Positions 24,230 to 30,989 of a stretch of 44,124 nt of DNA are shown piece after piece. A model generated the notes under the pieces. It was given only the letters and a program-made list of their open reading frames with translations. It made no database searches and was not told the origin of the DNA. Each line of letters opens with the position of its first letter. The stretch's first letter is position 1. Both the position numbers and the translations under genes were made by a program. This stretch comes from an uncultured Prevotellaceae bacterium (GTDB taxonomy: Bacteria > Bacteroidota > Bacteroidia > Bacteroidales > Bacteroidaceae), in NCBI GenBank assembly GCA_900314715.1, contig OMWI01000026.1:1-44124 (forward strand), in the 5' to 3' direction.

Positions 24230-25227
24230 AACATTTATACTCTCTTCGCTTATTAACTCTATCGGTTTTGTTTTTCTGTTTTGGAAATTTAGTTTTTGCA
24301 GATGGAGTGTTCAAGATTATTGAAGGAATGCGCGATCCATCTTTAAAGGCTCGAATCGAATCGAATGTTAATTTACTCTTGAGCGCGTTGAATGCAGCTC
24401 AACAAAAACATGCAAAATCCATTAAGTTGTCAAGAGACATTATTTCAAAAGATGCATTGGATAACATAGATGAAATTTGGAATACCAGTGCAATGTCTTG
24501 TCCTTCATCGAGTTTGGCATGTAGATGTTTGAAAACTTCTACAGGTTGGCAAGTAAGAGGCATTCCTGTTGATTTTGAAGAAGCTGACCCTTCTGAAAAA
24601 AGACAAGAAATTTCGATAGATTTTTCTCCAGATGGAGTAATCTCAAATGTATCAGTAGCAATGGAAATGCACCGATATGAGTCGATTATGTCTTCAGATA
24701 ATTGCCAAGATGACTTGGATTACTCACGAAGACAGATTATCGTGAATTTTGTGGAAAATTTCAGAACAGCATACAATCGAAAAGATTTGAAATTGTTACG
24801 TAGTGTCTTTGGTGATAAAGCATTAATAATTACAGGTAAGGTGGTTTCAGAAAAACCTAACACAGACATCTCAAAAATTAGATTGAATAACGATAGAGTT
24901 ATTTACACAAAACAAACGAAAGCTGAATATTTGGCAAATCTTGAAAGGGTATTCAAAAATACTAAATATATTAATGTGGCTTTTAATGATATCGATGTTA
25001 CACAACATCCAAAGTATGATGATATATACGGTGTTACCCTAAAACAATATTGGCACACCAATCGCTATAGCGATGAGGGATATTTGTTCTTGTTGATAGA
25101 TTTCAGGGATAAGGATCATCCTCTGATTCAAGTCAGAACTTGGCAACCCTATAAAGATAAAAGCGGAAAAGTGGTTACCCAAGAAAATCAGGTGTTTCAT
25201 CTTGGGTCATTCCGAATTACAAGATAA
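24226..25227 (+). CDS. Exported protein with C-terminal NTF2-like domain
   Basis: The 333-residue product has a signal peptide ending at about FADG (residue 27). An N-terminal half of about 160 residues has no family that I recognise. An NTF2-like (SnoaL-like) C-terminal half runs from about 168 to 333: IVNFVENFRTAYNRKDLKLLRSVFGDKALIITGKVV, AEYLANLERVFKNTKYINVAFNDIDVTQHPKYDDIYGVTLKQYWH, and GYLFLLIDFRDKDHPLIQVRTWQP. Domains like this recur in exported Bacteroidetes proteins, and their ligands are mostly unknown. It overlaps the preceding gene by 4 bp. Confidence 0.75.
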   Translation: MKHLYSLRLLTLSVLFFCFGNLVFADGVFKIIEGMRDPSLKARIESNVNLLLSALNAAQQKHAKSIKLSRDIISKDALDNIDEIWNTSAMSCPSSSLACRCLKTSTGWQVRGIPVDFEEADPSEKRQEISIDFSPDGVISNVSVAMEMHRYESIMSSDNCQDDLDYSRRQIIVNFVENFRTAYNRKDLKLLRSVFGDKALIITGKVVSEKPNTDISKIRLNNDRVIYTKQTKAEYLANLERVFKNTKYINVAFNDIDVTQHPKYDDIYGVTLKQYWHTNRYSDEGYLFLLIDFRDKDHPLIQVRTWQPYKDKSGKVVTQENQVFHLGSFRITR

Positions 25228-25262
25228 TAATCAAGAATGTATAATTAAAACAATATTTTATT

Positions 25263-26642
25263 ATGAAGAAGTATTTTGTGTTAATAGTTCTCATGTTTTT
25301 TGCGATACAAGTGACAAAAGCGCAAAACGTATTTGATGTTACAGACATTTCTCAAGAAAATGACATCTATTCTGGAGAAGAAAATGAGGCTGCAGTATTG
25401 ATTAGATGTAATCACTCTATTCCATTGAGTTTTTCTTCTTCTATGGATAAAGTGGTCAATGTTTACATGAGTGATTTACAAGGGACAGACTCCTTATATT
25501 ATCTCGTTTTCCCAACAGGAAAAAAGTATAGAGGTCGTGAACTTACAATAACAGCTCCAGGCTATCAATCATATATAGTAAGTCTTGAGTTGGAGCCTAA
25601 ACAATTAGTTTCATATCAAATTATTGACCCTAACAGTATGGTTGATGCTGGATGTTATAGAGGTCATAGAAACAAGGGCATTCAAGAAATTAAAACTGCC
25701 AATTATGAAGAAGCACGTAATCAATTCATATTGGCAAGAGAATGCTCTGATGTGAATAAGGATGAGAACGAGAAAAACATTCAATTAGTAGATACAATTG
25801 TCTACTATCGTCAAAAAGCAAACAATTGTTTTGATTTAGTTGATTATCGAGAGGCAAGTGAATATTATAGTAAAGTAATTGAGTTGAACTCGTATGATAT
25901 ATTTGCTTCTACTAGAAGAAATGAGTGCATTCTCAAGTTCTCAGAAAATTGTCAGGCTTTATATGATAGAGCAGAGTATTTTTTCAGTATAAAGGATTAC
26001 GATAAGGCAAAGGAGTTTTATCAAAGAATTGTTGACGAAAAATGTCAGAGCTACCGAAATGCTGTAACTCGTATTAATGAAATCGAAAAATATCAGTTAG
26101 CTCGTAAAGATCATAATACTGTGATTTCATACGAGTTTGACTTAAATGGCAATTGTCCTTTTGGCTTTCATGTAGGTTCTTATAAAATGAAAAAAGTAGG
26201 TGGATTCTTCGAGATGAATTTTAACGGTAAGTTATTTGATGTATTCCGTAGCTCTGCTTCTTATGGGGATAAACCTGAATTGAATATTGCCTTTGGTTTT
26301 ACCAGAAAAATAGCAAGTCCTGTTTGGATATATTTTGGCCCAGGTTTTACATTTAAATCCTATTTTGGTAACTTTATAAAAGATATATATCCAGTAAAAA
26401 ATGTACCCTATCCTAGTGATAAGAAAGAAGGATTGGTAGAAGAAATAAAGGATGGTAAAACAGTATATGATTTAGAAAAAACTAATTTTGCTTTCGCTGT
26501 ATCACCAACAATAGGTATCGTAGTGAAATATAGTTATTTTGCATTGCGTTTAGGGTATCAATATCGTTTTGCATTCAAAAAGGAATTGCAGGATTATATC
26601 AAGTCTAATCGTTTCTCCATTGGTGTCGGAGTTGCTTTCTAA
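25263..26642 (+). CDS. TPR protein with beta-barrel-like C-terminus (probable outer-membrane component)
   Basis: The 459-residue product has a signal peptide (MKKYFVLIVLMFFAIQVTKAQ). A beta-rich N-terminal domain (about 25-120) resembles PEGA-type surface folds (KKYRGRELTITAPGYQSYIVSLELEPKQL). TPR-like helices occupy about 135-280 (ANYEEARNQFILAREC, DYREASEYYSKVIELN, DYDKAKEFYQRIVDEKC). The last 170 residues alternate in beta style (LNIAFGFTRKIASPVWIYFGPGFTFKSYF, FAVSPTIGIVVKYSYFALRLGYQYRFAF) and end in FSIGVGVAF, typical of outer-membrane barrels. It is the last gene of the nine-gene unit and the likely outer-membrane end of the system. Confidence 0.78.
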   Translation: MKKYFVLIVLMFFAIQVTKAQNVFDVTDISQENDIYSGEENEAAVLIRCNHSIPLSFSSSMDKVVNVYMSDLQGTDSLYYLVFPTGKKYRGRELTITAPGYQSYIVSLELEPKQLVSYQIIDPNSMVDAGCYRGHRNKGIQEIKTANYEEARNQFILARECSDVNKDENEKNIQLVDTIVYYRQKANNCFDLVDYREASEYYSKVIELNSYDIFASTRRNECILKFSENCQALYDRAEYFFSIKDYDKAKEFYQRIVDEKCQSYRNAVTRINEIEKYQLARKDHNTVISYEFDLNGNCPFGFHVGSYKMKKVGGFFEMNFNGKLFDVFRSSASYGDKPELNIAFGFTRKIASPVWIYFGPGFTFKSYFGNFIKDIYPVKNVPYPSDKKEGLVEEIKDGKTVYDLEKTNFAFAVSPTIGIVVKYSYFALRLGYQYRFAFKKELQDYIKSNRFSIGVGVAF

Positions 26643-26711
26643 TGAGTATCATATAAAAATGGTACATTTCGTGTAGTAATCCGTAGTGTTTGTGTATAAT
26701 GCTTGCAATTA

Positions 26712-26743
26712 TTTGGAACTTCTTCTTATTATTCCGATATTTG
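26712..26743 (+). promoter_or_regulatory. Promoter of the paralogue-caspase unit
   Basis: TTTG at 26712-26715 and GATATTTG at 26736-26743 (one mismatch to TAnnTTTG) are 20 bp apart. The ATG is at 26772. This defines a third transcription unit in the island and argues against the earlier in-frame start at 26703. Confidence 0.5.
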
Positions 26744-26771
26744 CAAAGGATTCAATTTAAAAATAAAGATT

Positions 26772-27617
26772 ATGAAAACGAATAATGAAGAAACTATTTT
26801 TCTGAATGAATACTTAGATGAGTTAAAGCAATCAGAAAAGAAAATGGATATTAAATCACTTTGGAAACCAGTATCAATTGGAGGCATTAGTGCAATTATG
26901 CTTGGTGTTGGAACTTATGCCATTGGCAACATGGGACGAGATCTCTTTCATGTTGATGACAGCAAATCGTTTGAAGATGCTTTTGACGAAGCTCGTAAAG
27001 AACTTGGTTCTGATGGTGTTTTTCAGTATAAGGATGGTGCATACGTTGCATGTTCACCAGATGAATGGGATGAGAAAAGTGATGCAGAAAAGGTAACTGC
27101 TGTGGCTCATTTGATACCTGAGGATTATCTTGATGTGGATTTGAGTTCTATTGAAAATGATGGTCATCATGAAGAACAGGTTGTTGCTAATGACGTAAAT
27201 GAGAATGTTGAGCCATTGAACGTTGAAGTTAAAGTTACTCCTGTTGAGAAAAACGAACAGAAAATAGATATATCTGTCGTTGATGAACCAGCAAAGACGG
27301 TGTCTTCTGATGTTGAAACAGTTTCAGATAACCCTGATGTTGTGATGGTATCTGGTGAAGATGAATCTGAACTGTTGACTGATGAAATTGAGGTGACTTT
27401 AGTGGACGAAACATCAGTTGAAGAGGATAATAGTATTGTTGGAAAAATAATTGAAGAGATAGCTGAACTTATAGTTCCTGAATCAGAAAAGCCAGGTCCA
27501 GCTCCATTGGAGGCTTCGAAAGCAGTGGAAATAGACAGTGAACTATCTGTTAATCCAGATGTGGCTCCTGATATGCCAGATTATATGCAAGATGCAGATT
27601 TATCTTCTATTTTATAA
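26772..27617 (+). CDS. Membrane-anchored acidic protein, island paralogue 2
   Basis: The 281-residue protein is a paralogue of the product at 18248. It shares a basic/acidic N-terminus, an anchor starting WKPVSIGGISAIM (about 32-52), and a module SFEDAFDEAR...FQYKDGAYVACSPDEWDEKSDAEK...HLIPEDYLD at about 64-115. A long acidic tail rich in Val, Glu, Asp and Ser follows. I chose the ATG at 26772 because a promoter lies upstream of it and the paralogue starts at the same point relative to the anchor. It overlaps the caspase gene by one base (TAATG), so the two are coupled. Function is not known. A dedicated partner of the caspase-like protein is inferred. Confidence 0.75.
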   Translation: MKTNNEETIFLNEYLDELKQSEKKMDIKSLWKPVSIGGISAIMLGVGTYAIGNMGRDLFHVDDSKSFEDAFDEARKELGSDGVFQYKDGAYVACSPDEWDEKSDAEKVTAVAHLIPEDYLDVDLSSIENDGHHEEQVVANDVNENVEPLNVEVKVTPVEKNEQKIDISVVDEPAKTVSSDVETVSDNPDVVMVSGEDESELLTDEIEVTLVDETSVEEDNSIVGKIIEEIAELIVPESEKPGPAPLEASKAVEIDSELSVNPDVAPDMPDYMQDADLSSIL

Positions 27618-28330
27618 TGATGAAGTATAGGATATTTTTCCTAATTTGTTTTTTATGTTTAGTTTCCTGGATGCAGGCCAAGACTTACATAGTATGTGTG
27701 GGAGTGTCTGATTATCCAGGAACTAATATGGATTTACGTGTTAGTGCAAGTGATGCAAAAACGATATATAAGATCTTTCGAAAGAATGGCAATTCAGTTG
27801 CAGTTAGTTTGACCGATAGTTTAGCCACGTCTTCCCAAATGTCATTAGTTTTGGATAGTTTGTTTTCAAAAGCTAAGGCTGAAGATGTGGTGATTTTCTA
27901 TTTTAGTGGTCATGGCTTTCCTGGTGGATTGTTTTTCTATGATACTCCTATCTATTACGAGCAAATTTTCAATATAATCAAATCGAGTAATGCTCTCAAT
28001 AAGGTAATCTTTGCAGATGCATGTTATTCGGGAAAAATGCGAAAAGAAGATGTAAAGAAAGACCAATCTATCACAGATACGAACGTGATGTTTTTCCTTT
28101 CTTCTCGTTCACAAGAACGTTCATCTGAGACAGTCTTCAATAACAGTTTGTTCACGTTGTATTTAGAACGAGCGTTAAGGGGTGGTGCTGATTATAATAG
28201 AGATCGTATTATCACGGCCCGTGAGTTATATGATTTTGTTCATCAAGGTGTAGAGAAAGAATCATTGGGCTTTCAGCATCCAGTTATGTGGGGAAAGTTT
28301 GATTCTAATATGCCCATAATAAAATGGTAA
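27617..28330 (+). CDS. Exported caspase-like (C14/metacaspase) protease
   Basis: The 237-residue protein has a signal peptide (MMKYRIFFLICFLCLVSWMQA). It is followed at once by a caspase p20-type fold: KTYIVCVGVSDYPG at 22-35, VVIFYFSGHG at 91-100 with catalytic His99, and IFADACYSGK at 131-140 with catalytic Cys136. FFLSSRSQERS and FTLYLERALRGGADYNRDRIITARELYDFV follow, as in other bacterial caspase-like proteins. Both dyad residues are intact, so it should be active. The signal peptide places it outside the cytoplasm, unlike the cytoplasmic caspases of known defence systems. It is coupled to the acidic paralogue upstream and is the last gene of the island. Confidence 0.92.
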   Translation: MMKYRIFFLICFLCLVSWMQAKTYIVCVGVSDYPGTNMDLRVSASDAKTIYKIFRKNGNSVAVSLTDSLATSSQMSLVLDSLFSKAKAEDVVIFYFSGHGFPGGLFFYDTPIYYEQIFNIIKSSNALNKVIFADACYSGKMRKEDVKKDQSITDTNVMFFLSSRSQERSSETVFNNSLFTLYLERALRGGADYNRDRIITARELYDFVHQGVEKESLGFQHPVMWGKFDSNMPIIKW

Positions 28331-28375
28331 TAATGGTTTTGCTTTAAGCTTACCTGTTACGTTCGTATAAAAAAC

Positions 28376-28416
28376 AAGAAGCCATCGGTTCTTTTTCTGT
28401 AAACTGATGGCTTCTT
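28376..28416. terminator. Bidirectional terminator hairpin at the right edge of the island
   Basis: A 15-bp stem (28376-28390 with 28402-28416, one G-U pair) has an 11-nt loop. On the minus strand it is followed by TTTTTT-type sequence (plus-strand AAAAAACAAG at 28369-28378), a good terminator for the acyl-CoA synthetase gene. On the plus strand it lies 46 bp after the caspase stop. Confidence 0.8.
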
Positions 28417-28441
28417 ATGATTTGATATAAATAGGTGTGGA

Positions 28442-30148
28442 TTATATAACCTCTATTCCTAATTTCTTGCAAAGGTCGAGGCTCATTTCCTTGAGCTTGA
28501 ACTTTTGGATTTTGCCTGACCCAGTAAGGGGGAACTGGTCAATAAAGAATACGTACTTGGGAATCTTATAGCGGGCAATCTTTCCACGGCAGAATTCCTG
28601 TACGTCTTCGGGTTCCATCTTCACGCCTTCGTTGAGGATGATGAAGGCTCCTACGGCCTCTCCGTATTTCTTGGAGGGTACGGCAGCTACTTGCACGTCC
28701 TTGATACCTGGCATGTGATAGAGGAATTCCTCGATTTCACGGGGATAGATATTCTCGCCACCACGGATAATCATATCCTTGATACGACCCGTGATGCGAT
28801 AGAAGCCGTCTTCGTCCTTGATGCCTAAGTCGCCTGAATGTAAGAAGCCGTTCTTGTCGATGACCTCTGCGGTGGCTTCGGGATTCTTGTAGTAGCCTTT
28901 CATGACGTTGAAGCCGCGGCAACACATTTCTCCTTGTACGCCAACAGGACATTCCTCGCCTGTCTCTGGGTCAATCACTTTTACTTCCACAAAGGGATAG
29001 TCGCGTCCAACGGTGGTGCAACGTTGCTCGAAGGAGTCAGCCAGACAAGTTTGCGTCATTCCTGGCGATGATTCGGTAAGTCCATAGACACTCGTGATGG
29101 TCATGTACATCTTCTCCGATACGCGTTTCATCAATTCCACGGGACAGAGCGAACCAGCCATGATGCCCGTGCGAAGACACGACATGTCGAACATGTCGAA
29201 CATAGGATGATCCAATTCGGCAATGAACATCGTAGGAACGCCATAGACGGCGGTACACCGCTCCTTATGGATGGAAGCCAATACTACAAGTGGGTCGAAT
29301 TTCTCCACCATGACCTCCGTACAACCGTGTGTCAAGCAGTTCATCGTAGCCAGCACCACGCCAAAGCAATGGAACAAAGGTACGCAAACGCATAGTTTGT
29401 CGTCTTGCGTGAATCCCATGTTTTCCCCCGTAAAGTAACCGTCATTGGCAATGTTGAAGTGGGTGAGCATCACACCCTTTGGAAAGCCCGTGGTTCCCGA
29501 TGTGTATTGCATGTTGCAGACATCGTGACAAGTCACCTTGCTCTTCATGTCGTTGAGTTCCTCATCCTCGATGTTTTGTCCCAAGAGCAATAGTTCGGCA
29601 GTATTATACATACCACGATATTTCTCCATACCGATGAATACCACGTTTTTCATATGAGGGAAACGCTCGCTATTCAAGTGACCGCGCTCACACGTCTTTA
29701 ATTCGGGCAACATGGTATATGTCATTTCTACGTAGTTACAATCCCACGTACCATCCGTGATACAAAGTGTATGCATATCGGAGTCTTTGCAGAGATACTC
29801 CAATTCGTTTTGCTTATAGTTGGTATTTACCGTAACCAGTACGGCACCGATTTTCGCCGTGGCATAGAGGAATGTCAGCCAATCAGGTACGTTCGTTGCC
29901 CAAATACCGACATTAGAACCCTTTTTCACGCCGATGGCAATCAATCCCTTTGCCAAGTTGTCCACGCGCTCATTGAACTTACTCCACGTGAAGCGAAGAT
30001 TACGGTCAGAGTAAACGATATATTCTTTGTCAGGGGTGGTTTCTGCCCAATGTTCGAGCCATTGTCCAAGCGTACGCTCTGAGAGCGTATAGCCAGCACT
30101 TCCCGTTTCGGCGGGGTAAGTGCGTCGTCCTACAATATTATTTTCCAT
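28442..30148 (-). CDS. AMP-binding acyl-CoA synthetase
   Basis: The 568-residue member of the ANL adenylating family probably activates a medium- or long-chain fatty acid to its CoA ester. Motifs: the AMP-binding P-loop [64 protein letters not shown], and the C-terminal catalytic Lys in [14 protein letters not shown]. Length and order match FadD-like enzymes. It lies 28 bp downstream of the XRE-cupin regulator gene on the same strand, so it is probably cotranscribed with it and under its control. Substrate length cannot be told. Confidence 0.92.
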   Translation of the reverse strand: MENNIVGRRTYPAETGSAGYTLSERTLGQWLEHWAETTPDKEYIVYSDRNLRFTWSKFNERVDNLAKGLIAIGVKKGSNVGIWATNVPDWLTFLYATAKIGAVLVTVNTNYKQNELEYLCKDSDMHTLCITDGTWDCNYVEMTYTMLPELKTCERGHLNSERFPHMKNVVFIGMEKYRGMYNTAELLLLGQNIEDEELNDMKSKVTCHDVCNMQYTSGTTGFPKGVMLTHFNIANDGYFTGENMGFTQDDKLCVCVPLFHCFGVVLATMNCLTHGCTEVMVEKFDPLVVLASIHKERCTAVYGVPTMFIAELDHPMFDMFDMSCLRTGIMAGSLCPVELMKRVSEKMYMTITSVYGLTESSPGMTQTCLADSFEQRCTTVGRDYPFVEVKVIDPETGEECPVGVQGEMCCRGFNVMKGYYKNPEATAEVIDKNGFLHSGDLGIKDEDGFYRITGRIKDMIIRGGENIYPREIEEFLYHMPGIKDVQVAAVPSKKYGEAVGAFIILNEGVKMEPEDVQEFCRGKIARYKIPKYVFFIDQFPLTGSGKIQKFKLKEMSLDLCKKLGIEVI

Positions 30149-30176
30149 TGCTTACGATAATCTACTTGAGAAAGTA

Positions 30177-30761
30177 TTAGAATGGAATATACACTACGGC
30201 AAGAATCTTGGCAGGTTTGCCAGCCACGCCATGTACGTGATGCTTCACGATAGAGTCGTAGAAGATGCTGTCTCCAGCCTCAAGCGTATATTTCTCCTTG
30301 CCATATTCGATTTCGAGTTCACCCTCAAGTACATAGATAAACTCTTCGCCTTCATGAGCAGAAAGCTTATATTCAAGTTTGTCGGTTGGGTTGACATCAA
30401 TGATAAACGGTTCCATGTGACGTCCAGCCTTTTGTTGTGCCAGTGGGTGATATTCCATGTGTTTGCGTGTGTCGGTGGCACCATTAGAGAAACTAATGCT
30501 ACTTTCGCGATTGCGATCTGCAGCGCGTGTAATCACGGGACCCAACGAGTCGTTATCATCCATGAACGTACCCAATCTTACGCCTAAAGCCCTTGCTATC
30601 TTAATCAGCGGACCTAACGACGGTAGGTTTTGGTTGTTCTCGATGGAAACGATTTGTTCGGTAGAGAGACCGCTACGTTCTGAAATTTCTTCGATAGTTA
30701 AGTTTTTAGATTCTCTAATTCCCTTAATTTTGAATCCTACAATGTTGTTATTATCAGACAT
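30177..30761 (-). CDS. XRE-family regulator with C-terminal cupin domain
   Basis: The 194-residue protein has an N-terminal helix-turn-helix at about 9-65 (IKGIRESKNLTIEEISERSGLSTEQIVSIENNQNLPSLGPLIKIARALGV). The cupin_2 domain at about 115-190 reads EYKLSAHEGEEFIYVLEGELEIEYGKEKYTLEAGDSIFYDSIVKHHVHG. Regulators of this build sense a small molecule through the cupin barrel. It sits directly upstream of the acyl-CoA synthetase gene, a pairing common in Bacteroidales, so control of fatty-acid activation is inferred. Confidence 0.92.
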   Translation of the reverse strand: MSDNNNIVGFKIKGIRESKNLTIEEISERSGLSTEQIVSIENNQNLPSLGPLIKIARALGVRLGTFMDDNDSLGPVITRAADRNRESSISFSNGATDTRKHMEYHPLAQQKAGRHMEPFIIDVNPTDKLEYKLSAHEGEEFIYVLEGELEIEYGKEKYTLEAGDSIFYDSIVKHHVHGVAGKPAKILAVVYIPF

Positions 30762-30796
30762 AATAAACCAAAAATATAAGTAATCTATTGAAATTT

Positions 30797-30826
30797 GGGT
30801 GCAAAGTTACGCAAATGTTTTGAAAA
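30797..30826 (-). promoter_or_regulatory. Promoter of the XRE-cupin gene
   Basis: The minus strand carries TAACTTTG (plus-strand positions 30802-30809), 40 bp upstream of the ATG at 30761. The 30-bp block is nearly identical to the promoter block at 15943-15972. Confidence 0.6.
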
Positions 30827-30977
30827 ACGACTTAAAGAGCATGAAAAGTTAGTTAAAACATGAAATATTTGTCTGAATAGGAATTATTTTGCCGTTTTTG
30901 ATGGCAAAATGTCGAATGTCAGTGAAATGTCAGTATCATGTCAGCGATTGTTTGCGGCCCGAGAAGTAGGCTTTGCG

Positions 30978-30985
30978 TATCTTTG
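30978..30985 (+). promoter_or_regulatory. -7 box immediately before the DUF2723 start codon
   Basis: TATCTTTG ends only 4 bp before the ATG at 30990. Transcription should therefore begin at or next to the start codon, giving a leaderless or nearly leaderless message. A TTTG at 30951-30954 is a possible -33 element, with a slightly long 23-bp spacer. Confidence 0.55.
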
Positions 30986-30989
30986 CGGC

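Noticed and set aside
26680-26700. LytTR half-site before the paralogue-caspase unit
   Set aside because: The nearest sequence (TAGTGTTTGT) breaks the pattern at conserved positions, so I do not claim control of this unit by the LytTR protein.
17069-28330. Type VI secretion or TerY-type conflict system
   Set aside because: Kinase, PP2C and FHA are shared with such systems, but there are no sheath, baseplate, VgrG, Hcp, ClpV, vWA or Ter genes.
30909-30989. Upstream extension of the DUF2723 gene
   Set aside because: It contains TATCTTTG and the family's conserved N-terminus begins at 30990.
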